Origin: Actinospineispora spinosispora DSM 44797
Lineage (GTDB): Bacteria; Actinomycetota; Actinomycetes; Mycobacteriales; Pseudonocardiaceae
Assembly: GCF_000429025.1 (NCBI RefSeq)
Contig: NZ_AUBB01000050.1
Span: 1 to 46,094, forward strand
DNA length: 46,094 nt
Direction of reading: 5' to 3'
Shown here: piece by piece, positions 32,857 to 41,077 of the stretch
Layout: the number at the start of each line of letters is the position of its first letter
Numbering within the stretch: the first letter of the stretch is position 1
The notes under the pieces: model-generated
Database searches by the model: none
What the model saw: only the letters and a program-made list of their open reading frames with translations
Told to the model about the DNA's origin: nothing
Position numbers and translations under genes: made by a program

Positions 32857-32887
32857 TTGACCCTCGACCAGGTCGAGGTGCGAGAGT
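32857..32887 (+). promoter_or_regulatory. MerR-type promoter with 17-bp palindromic operator
   Basis: -35 TTGACC (32857-32862), a 19-bp spacer and a -10 of GAGAGT (32882-32887, keeping A2, A4 and T6 of TATAAT). The spacer contains the palindrome CCTCGACC-A-GGTCGAGG (32862-32878). The transcript would start at about 32894, next to the ATG at 32895, so it is probably leaderless. The architecture is that of a MerR-activated, self-controlled promoter. Confidence 0.7.
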
Positions 32888-32894
32888 CGCAGTC

Positions 32895-33026
32895 ATGGAG
32901 AGGCGGCTCGGGATCGGTCGAGTGGCACGGGCCAGTGGGCTGACGGTGAGCGCGTTGCGGTTCTACGACGGCGTGGGTGTGCTGAATCCGGCGAGCAGTG
33001 ATCCGCATACGAGCTATCGCTGGTAG
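32895..33026 (+). pseudogene. MerR HTH domain of the MerR-clamp fusion, ended by an in-frame TAG
   Basis: From ATG 32895: MERRLGIGRVARASGLTVSA, LRFYDGVGVLNPASSDPHTS and YRW, then TAG at 33024-33026. This is a complete first half of the MerR winged helix (helix-turn-helix and the Y-D-x-x-G-L-L-x-P wing). Homologous proteins have Tyr or Phe after YRW, so a single C/T-to-G change from TAC/TAT explains the stop. The next residues AADQVIIARLIARLRPVQMP continue the MerR fold in the same frame (see 33039-33926). Whether it is read through, reinitiated or dead cannot be decided from sequence. Confidence 0.75.
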
Positions 33027-33038
33027 GCGGCCGATCAG

Positions 33039-33926
33039 GTGATCATTGCTCGGCTGATCGCACGACTACGACCAGTCCAGATGCCCTTGGCCGAGATCAT
33101 GCAGGTCCTGGCTCACCGCAGGTCCCCGCATCAGGTAGACGCGTTGCTGACCGCACATCTCTGCCGCCTCGAACAGGGGCTGGTCGACGCTCGACGCGAA
33201 CTCTCCGCCGCCCGTTCCCTGCTCGATACCCAGGAGAGCTCCATGGCGCCAAGTTCTCTCACCTTCGCCGGTCCCGACTTTGCCTCCGCGCTGGCCGCCG
33301 TGCGGTATGCGGTCAGCCTCGATGCGGAATTCCCCACGCTCGGCGGGGTGCTACTCGATATCGCGGGGGGCTCGGTGCCCCTCGTGGCGACCGACCGCTA
33401 CCGTCTCGCGGCCGCCACCATCTCGGCGCACGAGGCTGACACGATTTCACGAGCGGTTGTGCTGCCGGCTACCTTCGCCGACACCATCGCGACCTCTGCT
33501 GCACCAGAGATCAGCTTGATGATCGACACCGCCACGATCACCGCCCGCGCTGGGTCCGTGACCGTGCGCGGTGAGCTGATCTTGGACCAGGTTCCCGATT
33601 ACCGCAGACTCCTGCCGACAAACGACGAGCCAGCCATCCCGATCGACGTGGAGCTGTGTGCGGCGGTCGCGGTGAGTACGCCACGCACGATGGAACGAGA
33701 ACATGACGGAGTCAGCTTCCCAGCAGTTGTACTGGTCGCCACTGCGGACGACCAGATCGTCGTATCCGACCAGCTCGATGGCGTCGGAGTCATCCAGGAG
33801 TTCCTGCTCGAGGCGATCGACGCCGGCGGTGAGAGCCAGCTCTGGCTCTCCTTGGACGGACCAGTCTCCCCGTTGGTCATCCGGTCATCCCGAGCGGTGA
33901 GGGTGTTGATGCCGGTCAGAATGTGA
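33039..33926 (+). CDS. MerR second helix bundle fused to DnaN (beta-clamp) domains 2 and 3
   Basis: In frame with the HTH at 32895 and opening at GTG 33039. Residues 1-65 complete the MerR domain and coiled coil (LAEIMQVLAHRRSPHQVDAL, RLEQGLVDARRELSAARSLL). Residues 72-180 resemble DNA polymerase III beta-clamp domain 2: FASALAAVRYAVSLDAEFPT, LGGVLLDIAGGSVPLVATDR, YRLAAATI and DQVPDYRRLLPTNDE. Residues 185-295 resemble domain 3 and end in RAVRVLMPVRM, the clamp-type C-terminus (E. coli DnaN ends YVVMPMRL). Clamp domain 1 is replaced by the MerR part. The role is unknown: the clamp half may be a ligand- or partner-binding dimerisation module. Confidence 0.85.
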   Translation: MIIARLIARLRPVQMPLAEIMQVLAHRRSPHQVDALLTAHLCRLEQGLVDARRELSAARSLLDTQESSMAPSSLTFAGPDFASALAAVRYAVSLDAEFPTLGGVLLDIAGGSVPLVATDRYRLAAATISAHEADTISRAVVLPATFADTIATSAAPEISLMIDTATITARAGSVTVRGELILDQVPDYRRLLPTNDEPAIPIDVELCAAVAVSTPRTMEREHDGVSFPAVVLVATADDQIVVSDQLDGVGVIQEFLLEAIDAGGESQLWLSLDGPVSPLVIRSSRAVRVLMPVRM

Positions 33927-34015
33927 ACCACAAGACCGAAGCAGCTCACCACGGCCACCCCGTCGATACGCGGGCGACGCCGTCGGCGCTCGCAGGTAGT
34001 TGTGGTCTCGATGCG

Positions 34016-34297
34016 CTATCGGTGTGTGTCGATGCCGACCGGCTTAGTCGGTGTGTGCTCGCTGGTCGGCGTTTCGGGTAAGCCTGCGAGGATCGCTTCC
34101 CGCCATTGGCCCGGTGTCATAGGGGCGTCCCAGCACCGAATCGGCAGCGACTCGCCTTCCTCAATCATGGCGATAGCGACGTGTTCCACGGCGAGATAGT
34201 CGTAGCCATGTTGACGGGAGACTTCGGCCGCGCGGCGAAGAATCTGTTCCAACCGGGGAGTGACCCAACCGTTGATGCGAGTGGTATTGACGTCCAT
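34016..34297 (-). CDS. Orphan Clp N-terminal (ClpR) domain protein
   Basis: A 93-residue protein: INGWVTPRLEQILRRAAEVS, RQHGYDYLAVEHVAIAMIEE, GESLPIRCWDAPMTPGQWRE. The helix A-R-x-x-x-x-x-x-Y-x-x-V-x-x-E-H-x-x-x-A-x-x-x-E-G is half of the duplicated Clp N-domain of ClpA/ClpC, which receives adaptors and substrates. No AAA domain follows, so it cannot unfold proteins by itself. It might compete for ClpC partners or bind stress ligands (inference). The C-terminal PETPTSEHTPTKPVG tail is disordered. It is convergent with the MerR-clamp gene. Confidence 0.8.
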   Translation of the reverse strand: MDVNTTRINGWVTPRLEQILRRAAEVSRQHGYDYLAVEHVAIAMIEEGESLPIRCWDAPMTPGQWREAILAGLPETPTSEHTPTKPVGIDTHR

Positions 34298-34736
34298 GGC
34301 GATGCGACTCCGATCGTGGTTCGGCGTGAACAGGCGGCGCGGTCGTGAAGATCCTCAGCATCTTGAGATGCTTGCACTCACCCGAATCTAAGGGTCGCGT
34401 CATAGCGTCGTTCCAGTGGTCGTCTACAACACCCCGAGCGAGCCTCGGCCGCGAGCTCGCCGAATCGGCAGGCTGGGCAACGCCCCGGCGCGAACAATCG
34501 GGCCGAATGGTGCTGACGTACGGGCAGAGCACGGTACGCGGAGCCCGCCACCCGGCGCTCCCGACCAAGACCGGGCCGAATCTCGCCCGCAGCCAACTCC
34601 CGCTCCGTACGGCAGCCGGGGCACTGGCGATTCCCGGCGGAGCAACGGCCGCCGATCTCGCCGCCATTCGCGCCCCCACGGGACGCACGTCACTGCCGCA
34701 GCAGAGGGCTGAACCGCGACCGATACACCTCGATGG
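34298..34736. other. No recognisable gene
   Basis: About 440 bp, open in several frames because of high GC but with no motif of any family I recognise. It separates the orphan Clp-N gene and the broken padR and may hold the remains of one more mobile element. Confidence 0.35.
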
Positions 34737-35319
34737 TCAGGCTGTCCGCTGTCTGAGGGCTAACGCGGCGAGCTCTTCGGGACTCCAGGTGATCGATCCG
34801 TCGCGCAGACCGGCCAGGATGGCACTCACCCACCGCAGCTCCGCGTCGGTGACCGCCCGGATGTACTCGGTGTCCAGCAGGGAGACGCGCGGGAGCGCAA
34901 GATCCACGATGTCGGCGGCCAGTGCTACGTCCAGCTCCGCGATCCGTTGGGCGAGCTTGTCCTGCCGGATGGCCAGCAGTTCTTGACTGACCAGGGGTGA
35001 GCATCGGCAGGAAGGACAACGCTGCGGGGAATTCGGGGAATTCGTTGCGTGGAGCGGAAAGAATCTCGGCGAGCCACCGGCCCGCGACGGCTCGACCCGC
35101 GACGGTCACCTGGTAGGTGGTCCGTTCCGGGAACCGCCGCTCACGCTCTACATCCCGAGTTTCGATCAGCCCCGCACCCTCGAGCCGGGTGATCATCTTG
35201 TACAGGGCGCCGCGCTGAACGACGTTGACGACCTGGTCCTTGCCCCACTGTCTGATGAGTCGCTGGATCGCGTAGGGGTGCATCGGCCCCACCTCGAGCA
35301 ATCCGAGGATCGCTAGCAC
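34737..35319 (-). pseudogene. PadR-family regulator with one frameshift
   Basis: First frame: LAILGLLEVGPMHPYAIQRL, QRGALYKMITRLEGAGLIET and TTYQVTVAGRAVAGRWLAEI, up to FLPMLTPG. A frame change at about 34997 then gives LVSQELLAIRQDKLAQRIAE, LDVALAADIVDLALPRVSLL and AELRWVSAILAGLRDGSIT, ending at a stop at 34737. The two parts together equal a normal two-domain PadR of about 195 residues. Everything except the single frameshift is well kept, so it is either a very young pseudogene or a sequencing error. GTG 35319 opens the first frame. Confidence 0.7.
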
Positions 35320-35662
35320 AGAGCGCTTGGCTGCAGCCCAGCGGCTGGATCAGCGGGGAAGAGTCCTCCGCTACCGGTGTCACCCCACCCGAACACCTCG
35401 TGCCACACATAGCCGGTTGTCATCCGAACTCCCCGCGATTCGATAGCAGTTGCCAGTTCAACAATAGGCGACCCTCAACACCCTCGACAGGTACTGCTTT
35501 CCAGTACCTAGGGATCGGCCCGGTTTGTTCGGGGATTCTCAGCGGCTAGCGGTCGGCGTGCGCGCTTAGCAAATCTTTGGTTTTTCTTGAAACTAATATT
35601 AAGTACGGATATGCCGCGGTGGCGCAATGTCTATCCGTGAGATCGCTATCGTCTCGTCGTTG
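35320..35662. other. Intergenic with an AT-rich patch
   Basis: No gene seen. It holds the hairpin at 35489-35509 and an AT-rich patch at about 35570-35612 (TTTGGTTTTTCTTG, then AACTAATATTAAG), unusual for this GC-rich window. Confidence 0.4.
35489..35509. promoter_or_regulatory. Inverted repeat upstream of padR
   Basis: AGGTACTG-CTTTC-CAGTACCT: 8-bp perfect arms with a 5-base centre, 170 bp before the padR start. It could be an operator for a dimeric regulator or a small hairpin. No U-run follows, so a terminator is unlikely. Confidence 0.35.
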
Positions 35663-35910
35663 CTAACCGTCGTTGCGGCGTCGCGCTTCGAAGACGGTGT
35701 AGGTACCGTTGATGTTGGTGGACAGGATCTGTTCCCAGCGGTGCTCGCGGTTGAGCCCGCCGAGGTGGATGACCACGTCGATGCCCTGACATACTGCCCG
35801 CAAGCCTTGAGGTCGGTGAGCCACAGTACTCGTCCGGCGTGGGCCAGTCGAGGACGCAGCTGGGTGGCGATCGCGCCGGCCGCGCCGGTGATCAAGATCC
35901 GCTGTGTCAC
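35663..35910 (-). pseudogene. NAD-dependent epimerase/dehydratase family remnant with deletion
   Basis: From GTG 35910 the frame reads TQRILITGAAGAIATQLRPR and LAHAGRVLWLTDLK, the Rossmann GxxGxxG start of an extended SDR such as uronate dehydrogenase. The next bases belong, in another frame, to LRAVCQGIDVVIHLGGLNRE and HRWEQILSTNINGTYTVFEA, the region before the catalytic Tyr. About 25 residues between the two blocks are deleted, and the gene stops at 35663 before the YxxxK site. It cannot be active. Confidence 0.7.
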
Positions 35911-36252
35911 GGCTGCCTGCGGTCGACGCGGTATTGAGGAATCAAGACTGGAGCCTGGTCGGGTTGTTCGGAAAGGTGTCGGGCGTGGGATTGGTTCGGG
36001 CGTCGTGTGGGTGGTGTGCGGCAAGCTGGGTTGGCGAAGATCGATGTCACTGTGCGCGCTGCTGCGAGACCTGGGACGACGTTGACCTGTTCGAGGCTCA
36101 CCGCCGGGACGAGATGTGCGTGAGTGGCACAACAATGGGATTGACGCGGACCCGCAATGGAATCTGGCTGCGCCCAGAATTGAGTTTAAACCCGCTGATC
36201 CCATAAACCCGAGTGAATTGTCACATGCGGACCGAAGCGGCGTCGGCGCATC
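35911..36252. other. No recognisable gene
   Basis: About 340 bp with no assignable frame on either strand, rich in short Arg/Gly/Trp frames. Nothing was supported. Confidence 0.35.
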
Positions 36253-36640
36253 TCAGCCGGCGGCCAGTGCGTCGATCTCGACCCGGAACGCCACATTGAC
36301 GAGGCCGCTGACCTGTACGAGTGAGCTGGCGGGTGGTCTATCCAGCGAAATGAACTCGTCGCGCACCTGCCTGACAGCGTCCAGGTCTCCGAGGTCGACC
36401 AGAAAGATCGTCAGCTTGACGATCTGTTCCATTCCCGCGCCCGCCGCGGCGAGAGCGGCGGCGAGGTTCTCGAACACCTGTCTTGGTCTGGGCCAGCGGA
36501 TCGTCCTCGCCGGTGAGTCGTCCTTCGCTGTCCAGCGGCACCTGGCCGGAGAAGGTGACCATTCGCCCACTGAACGCGACCGCGTGGCTGTATCCGTTGA
36601 CCGGTGGTGGTCCGTCGGGCCGAAGGAAGTGCTCGTGCAT
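36253..36640 (-). pseudogene. ridA-like (YjgF/UK114) gene with one-base insertion
   Basis: From ATG 36640: MHEHFLRPDGPPPVNGYSHA, VAFSGRMVTFSGQVPLDSEG, RLTGEDDPLAQTK. The expected next codon CAG is preceded by an extra A (about 36484-36487). The second frame then reads QVFENLAAALAAAGAGMEQI, VKLTIFLVDLGDLDAVRQVR and SLVQVSGLVNVAFRVEIDAL to the stop at 36253. The joined protein is a normal RidA of about 128 residues. The RidA family deaminates reactive enamine/imine intermediates; the conserved catalytic Arg region lies in the second part. Upstream is the lysE-type gene, and a partial copy of both is at 19995-20460. Confidence 0.75.
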
Positions 36641-36660
36641 GGTTCCTCCGTGGAGTGACG

Positions 36661-37287
36661 CTACTCGGTGGCGATGCGCGCTCCAAGCCCTATCAACACT
36701 GTGCCCGTCATCGCCTCGATCACCCGTCGTATCGAGGGTCGGCGCAACACATCGCCTGCCTGTGCCGTCACCGCAGCGTAGGTCGCCAACCAGATGAAGG
36801 TGAGCGCGGCGAACAGCGTGCCCAGCGCCATGAGCGTGAGCATCGTCGCGTGGCCCGACGGGGCGAACTGTGGTGGGAGACTAACGAAGAAGACCGCCAT
36901 CTTGGGATTACCGAGATCACTCAGCAGCCCTCGGCTCAGTGACACCCAGCGAGTTGGCGGCATTGATTTCGTGCCCGATCCGGTAATCGAGGGGACTGGC
37001 CGTGCCGCTGCCAATAACGCTTGACCGCCCAAAAAGATCAGATAGGCGACCCCAGCGTACTTCAATGTGAGGAACAACGGCTCCGAGGCAGTCAACACCG
37101 CGACGAGCCCCACGCTGGTGGCCAACGACCACAGCAGCTGCCCGCCAGCCACGCCCAACGCTGTCCAGATACCTGCGGCGCGACCACCTGCGAATGCTCC
37201 ACGAATCGTCACTGCGGTATCGGGGCCCGGTGTCATGATCACCACTGCTGAGACGCCGATGAACGTCAGCAGGCCGGTCAAGTGCAT
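36661..37287 (-). CDS. LysE/RhtB-family amino-acid exporter
   Basis: A 208-residue protein with six hydrophobic helices: LTGLLTFIGVSAVVIMTPGP, AAGIWTALGVAGGQLLWSLA, LKYAGVAYLIFLGGQALLAA, ALGTLFAALTFIWLATYAAV. The PGPDTAVTIRGAF motif near the N-terminus is the family signature. Such transporters export amino acids or related metabolites driven by the proton gradient. ATG 37287 has GGAGGAGAG just upstream. It is followed after 20 bp by the ridA-like gene on the same strand, so an operon of exporter plus imine deaminase is likely. The gene appears intact, unlike its copy at 20141. Confidence 0.9.
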   Translation of the reverse strand: MHLTGLLTFIGVSAVVIMTPGPDTAVTIRGAFAGGRAAGIWTALGVAGGQLLWSLATSVGLVAVLTASEPLFLTLKYAGVAYLIFLGGQALLAAARPVPSITGSGTKSMPPTRWVSLSRGLLSDLGNPKMAVFFVSLPPQFAPSGHATMLTLMALGTLFAALTFIWLATYAAVTAQAGDVLRRPSIRRVIEAMTGTVLIGLGARIATE

Positions 37288-37802
37288 GTGCCCCACTCTC
37301 CTCCCACTGAGGTATCCCAGGCTAGGCGACCCCGTCGAGCGTGTTGATGCTGATGTGTGGCTAGCCGATTCGGCGGGGCGAGCAGCAGCCGGTAGTTGAG
37401 CGGAGATCCGGCAGCCTTGGCGAACGGCAGGGCGATCATGTTCCACCATGATCGACCAGCGCCTTGTATGCCTGCTTTCCTGCTGCTCGATACCGCTCAT
37501 CTGCCCTGTGGCCCCTGTGGTTCTATGTCTTGCTCCCGCCGTCCGGCGGATGAGTCGAAGCGTTCACCGCGCGGGCGTCGGCACACCACCTGTTCCGCCG
37601 CAGGCGCACTCTTCCGCTCGAAGCGGAACCTCGACGAGTTATGCACTCGACGGTCTCGGCAATGACCGCATTCACTATCGGGCCGCGATGACAGGCTCGC
37701 GCGGTTAGAGTTCCCGGGAAGACCTGGTCACCAACGCGGCCGCACATTCTGACCTTTCCGACACCGATCGCAAGGCTTACCCATCAGCGGCATGACGGAG
37801 AT
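37288..37802. other. No recognisable gene
   Basis: About 515 bp between the LysE gene and the next fragment. Open frames are short, and none shows a family motif or signal sequence that I can support. Confidence 0.35.
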
Positions 37803-38190
37803 TCACAATCGCGCAAGCAAAGCGGCCAACAGCATCACCCCGGTGTCGGCGTCGTCGACCGTGACGGTCAGCGATGTGCCGTCGCGCAGGTCGATCTGGA
37901 CGGCCGCCCCTCTGCGGATGACCGCTGCGGCGCGCCCGGTGAGCCGTCGACTTCCTCGGTATCCCCACCCGTCCCAGTGCAGCGGCCGAATGTCGATCAG
38001 ACGGACGCACAGGACATCGGCGAGGGGGAAGAGTCGCCGAGGCCAGCGCCACGTGCCGTAGCAGACCCGCAGGCCGGCAGAGTCGACGCTGACTCGGACG
38101 ACCGAGAACTGCAGCACCGCCACCCCGAGCACTCGGCCCGGGACGGCACAGAACACCGACGACGACCGGCGCTGGGCAACCTCAAGTGCT
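37803..38190 (-). pseudogene. PH-like domain protein, C-terminal fragment
   Basis: The frame end reads VLQFSVVRVSVDSAGLRVCY, GTWRWPRRLFPLADVLCVRL, DIRPLHWDGWGYRGSRRLTG and AAVQIDLRDGTSLTVTVDDA. The pattern V-x-V-D-x-x-G-L-x-V-x-Y-G, then W-P-x-x-x-I-P-L-x-x-I, then GGWGYR, is that of the beta-rich C-terminal (PH-like) domain of actinobacterial membrane proteins with DUF1648-type N-termini. The transmembrane N-terminus is missing; upstream codons to 38468 lie antisense to a VOC gene. Probably truncated. Confidence 0.5.
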
Positions 38191-38213
38191 GGATTCACCG
38201 GTAGCGTGTCGGC

Positions 38214-38832
38214 GTGCTCGATCACATTGTGTTCGCCACACCCGACCTTGGCGCTTCGGTCGATCAGTTCACCGAGCTCGCCGGGGTCGCCCCGGTACCA
38301 GGCGGGCGGCATATCGGGCTCGGGACCGCGAACTGGCTCGTCGGTCTCGGTGGACAGGCCTACCTGGAGATCATCGGTCCGGATCTGGACCAAGCGGACC
38401 CCGAACAGCCGCGTCCGTTCGGAATCGACGAACTCGAGGCGCCGAGAGTGGTGGCTTGGGCGATTCATCCCCGAGACATGGATCGTTGCATCGAGTCAGC
38501 GGGTACCGCCGGTCTCGATCTTGGGCCCGCGCGAGCCATATCCCGCACAACGCCGGACGGAGAGTTAATGCGGTGGAGGCTGACCGGGGCATGGCTGGAG
38601 ACAGGCGTAGCGCTGTTGCCATTTCTGATCGACTGGGGTGACACCGTGCCGCCGCCGGCACGCGGTCTGCCGGTCGTTCCGCTGGCCGCCCTCGAGGTCC
38701 ACCCACCCGAAGCCGGAACGGGTGCGCGCCGAGCTGGCCGCGCTTGGGGCCGAGTTGACCGTGCGGATCGGCAATTGCGCGGGTCTGACAGTGCGCTTGG
38801 ACGGGCGCGATGGCCTGGTGGTGCTGACCTGA
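38214..38832 (+). pseudogene. VOC (glyoxalase-like) protein with one-base frameshift
   Basis: GTG 38214 opens MLDHIVFATPDLGASVDQFT, ELAGVAPVPGGRHIGLGTAN, YLEIIGPDLDQADPEQPRPF. It runs through LLPFLIDWGDTVPPPARGLP to about 38706, where an extra C changes the frame. The remainder is PERVRAELAALGAELTVRIG, then LTVRLDGRDGLVVLT, ending at 38832. The joined protein of about 205 residues is a normal Glyoxalase_3-like VOC protein. The reaction is unknown. As with padR and ridA, only one base stands between this and an intact gene. Confidence 0.75.
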
Positions 38833-38870
38833 GTACCGGCTCCGGGACGGCACACGTGCAGTGACGGCTG

Positions 38871-39710
38871 TCATGCCCCGATGAACTGCCCGATCGCGTT
38901 CTCCCACTGGACCAAGGCCCGCTCGACGGTGTCGAGCGGGCCGGACGGCAGCCAGTGGTTGGCACGCCGCACACCGGCCCGCGCCATGCGTTCGAGCACG
39001 GCCGGATCGGCGGGCGCGGACAACATGTGCACCTCGATCGGCCGATCCGCGCGCGAACGAAGCTCGTCGATCCGGTCGAAGACCGTATCGTCACCCCGAT
39101 AGTTCGGCAGCCATCCATCGCCGAAAGTCAGAACCCGGTCCAGGACGGTCGGCCCATCGCCGCCGACCAGAATGGGCGGGTGCGGCCGCTGCGCCGGCTT
39201 CGGATGCGACCAGATTCGCTCGAAGTTCACGTAGTCGCCGGCGTGACTGGCCTCCTCCTGAGTCCAGATCACTTTCATCGCCTCGACCCGCTCGCGCAGC
39301 ACCGCCATCCGCAGGCGCGGGTCGGTACCGTGGTTGCGCATCTCCCCCCGGTGCCAACCGGCGCCGACACCGAACTCGAATCGTCCGCCGGACAAATGAT
39401 CCACACTCGCAACCTGTTTGGCGGTGATGATCGGGTCACGCTGAGTCACCAGGCAAATACCGCTACCGACGCGGAGCCTGGACGTCGCCGCGGCGGCCGC
39501 CGTCAGGGCCACGAAGAGTTCATACCCATGCCAGTACCGCCGGTCCAAGGCCGTACACTCGAACCCATCCCGACCAGGATTGTCGGTGGCCGGGATATGC
39601 GTGTGCTCGGCGAACAGCACTGCATCCTGGCCGCGCTGTTCGAGCATCCCCGCCAGTGCGCCCGGCCTCATGCCGTCGTGGGTCGGGTGGTATCCGATAC
39701 CGAAGTCCAT
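38871..39710 (-). CDS. LLM-class F420-dependent oxidoreductase
   Basis: A 279-residue luciferase-like TIM barrel: MDFGIGYHPTHDGMRPGALA, DAVLFAEHTHIPATDNPGRD, VGSGICLVTQRDPIITAKQV, ASVDHLSGGRFEFGVGAGWH, RVEAMKVIWTQEEASHAGDY, HPKPAQRPHPPILVGGDGPT. These are the motifs of the TIGR03619 group. They bind cofactor F420 (typical of actinomycetes) and reduce or oxidise small substrates; the substrate is unknown. The gene is complete and convergent with the VOC gene. Confidence 0.9.
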   Translation of the reverse strand: MDFGIGYHPTHDGMRPGALAGMLEQRGQDAVLFAEHTHIPATDNPGRDGFECTALDRRYWHGYELFVALTAAAAATSRLRVGSGICLVTQRDPIITAKQVASVDHLSGGRFEFGVGAGWHRGEMRNHGTDPRLRMAVLRERVEAMKVIWTQEEASHAGDYVNFERIWSHPKPAQRPHPPILVGGDGPTVLDRVLTFGDGWLPNYRGDDTVFDRIDELRSRADRPIEVHMLSAPADPAVLERMARAGVRRANHWLPSGPLDTVERALVQWENAIGQFIGA

Positions 39711-39882
39711 CTACTCGAACCTACCCACATGTCGGGCGCCGTGATCGTGTGCTGATCATCCGGATGGAGAAGGGCAACCGTGACCGTGACCATCGCTGGA
39801 GCCGAGTCGATCGGGCGCGCGTACTTGACTCGATAGTCGAGATCGGGTTGAGAATGGGGACGCGAGGCAGGCAGCGGCGACA

Positions 39883-40593
39883 TTGTCGAAGTGGCGCGCC
39901 CGCGCGACCCCGGCCGACCCGGCTGAACGGGCGATGCACCAGACCATCTTGCGCGCACTCGCCGCCGGTGCAGCTCCCGATTCGGCCACGCTGGAACGCA
40001 GTGCCGCGCCATTCGGTATCCCGGTCGCTGAGCTGCTGCGGCGATTGCATGAGCGGGACGTCATCCGCCTCGATCACGACGGCAATGTGCGTGCCGCATA
40101 TCCGTTTTCGGCGACGCCGACCGGGCATCGCGTTCAGCTCCCGACCGGACCGAGTGCCGACGCGATGTGCATGGCCGATGCCTTGGGCATCCCCGCCATG
40201 CTCAACACCGACGCGACCATCACCATCACCGCCCCCGGGCACCGGGCAGCCGATCACCGTGACCTTCACTCGAGGCAACGCCGTGTGGGACCCCGCCGAC
40301 CGCGGTGGTGTTCGTCGGTGCCCGTGCCGGTGGGGCCCATCGGTGGACTTCTGCTGTGACTACCTCAACGCCTTCGGCGACCGTGTCGAGGGACAGGCCT
40401 GGGCTACGCTCGCCCTGAGATCCCAGGAATTGTTGTTGATAGCGCTGACGCCGAACAACTCGGCCGATCGTTCTTCGAACGTCTTCTGCCAGGTCCCGAT
40501 GAGTTGCCCGATCACCTGAAAGCCGACGGGGTGGCGAATCGGTCCGCGCCGATTACGAAAACGGGCGAAGCTTGGGTGATGCGAATTCTTTGA
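39883..40593 (+). pseudogene. Alkylmercury lyase (MerB)-like protein, several frameshifts
   Basis: Pieces in order: MHQTILRALAAGAAPDSATL (N-terminal HTH-like domain), RAAYPFSATPTGHRVQLPTG, AMCMADALGIPAMLNTDATI (MerB Cys-96 position), then in a second frame GQPITVTFTRGNAVWDPAD, a short third-frame piece AVVFVGARAGG, then FCCDYLNAFGDRVEGQAWA (second Cys), then RPEIPGIVVDSADAEQLGRS. Together they form a MerB fold with both active-site cysteines of organomercurial lyases. At least three frame changes disable it. Actinomycetes carry MerB-like proteins outside mer operons whose function is uncertain. Confidence 0.7.
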
Positions 40594-41018
40594 ACCGCCA
40601 GAACGCCTGCCAACTCATGGAGAACGCCGATCTCAACGCTCTGCCATGGAAAGCGCCGACCAGAATGTATCCGATGTTCGGCAACTGGTCATGCACGTGG
40701 GCGAACGACGATCCGGCCGGGCAGAATTTCAATTCGCCCGCTGTGCAGATTATCTTCACCACTTCGCTCTCACCAATCTCCAACCCGTCCGGAAATACCG
40801 AAAATATTTCCGGCCGTGCTGTGGTGGTCAGAATGGAGACCGGAGATCAGGATAAGACCGCGTGTGCGGCCTGGATTACGCACCGGAAATTCGGGCCGAC
40901 CAGAACGTGGTTCGAATTGGTAGAAATCAAAGTCTATGCCGACGTACTGCCGGACCAACAGTGCCAAATGGCGCGCAAACTCGCCGCGAAGGCCATCCCC
41001 CGACTGCCCGCACCCTGA
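40572..41018 (+). CDS. DUF3558-like extracytoplasmic protein, N-terminus missing
   Basis: The frame gives NRQNACQLMENADLNALPWK, GNWSCTWANDDPAGQNFNSP, VQIIFTTSLSPISNPSGNT, RAVVVRMETGDQDKTACAAW and YADVLPDQQCQMARKLAAKA. The Cys-Q-L-M-x-x-A-D-L start, the SCTW strand and the later paired Cys resemble the DUF3558 lipoprotein/PknH-sensor type of Nocardia. No signal peptide precedes it: the frame begins inside the MerB-like remnant. GC is lower than around it. Most likely a truncated secreted protein. Confidence 0.45.
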   Translation: MGDANSLNRQNACQLMENADLNALPWKAPTRMYPMFGNWSCTWANDDPAGQNFNSPAVQIIFTTSLSPISNPSGNTENISGRAVVVRMETGDQDKTACAAWITHRKFGPTRTWFELVEIKVYADVLPDQQCQMARKLAAKAIPRLPAP

Positions 41019-41077
41019 CCGGCAACGGTTCGGTCAGATCACATCCAGCGGGCTCTGCAGACCTCGCCACGCTGCCA

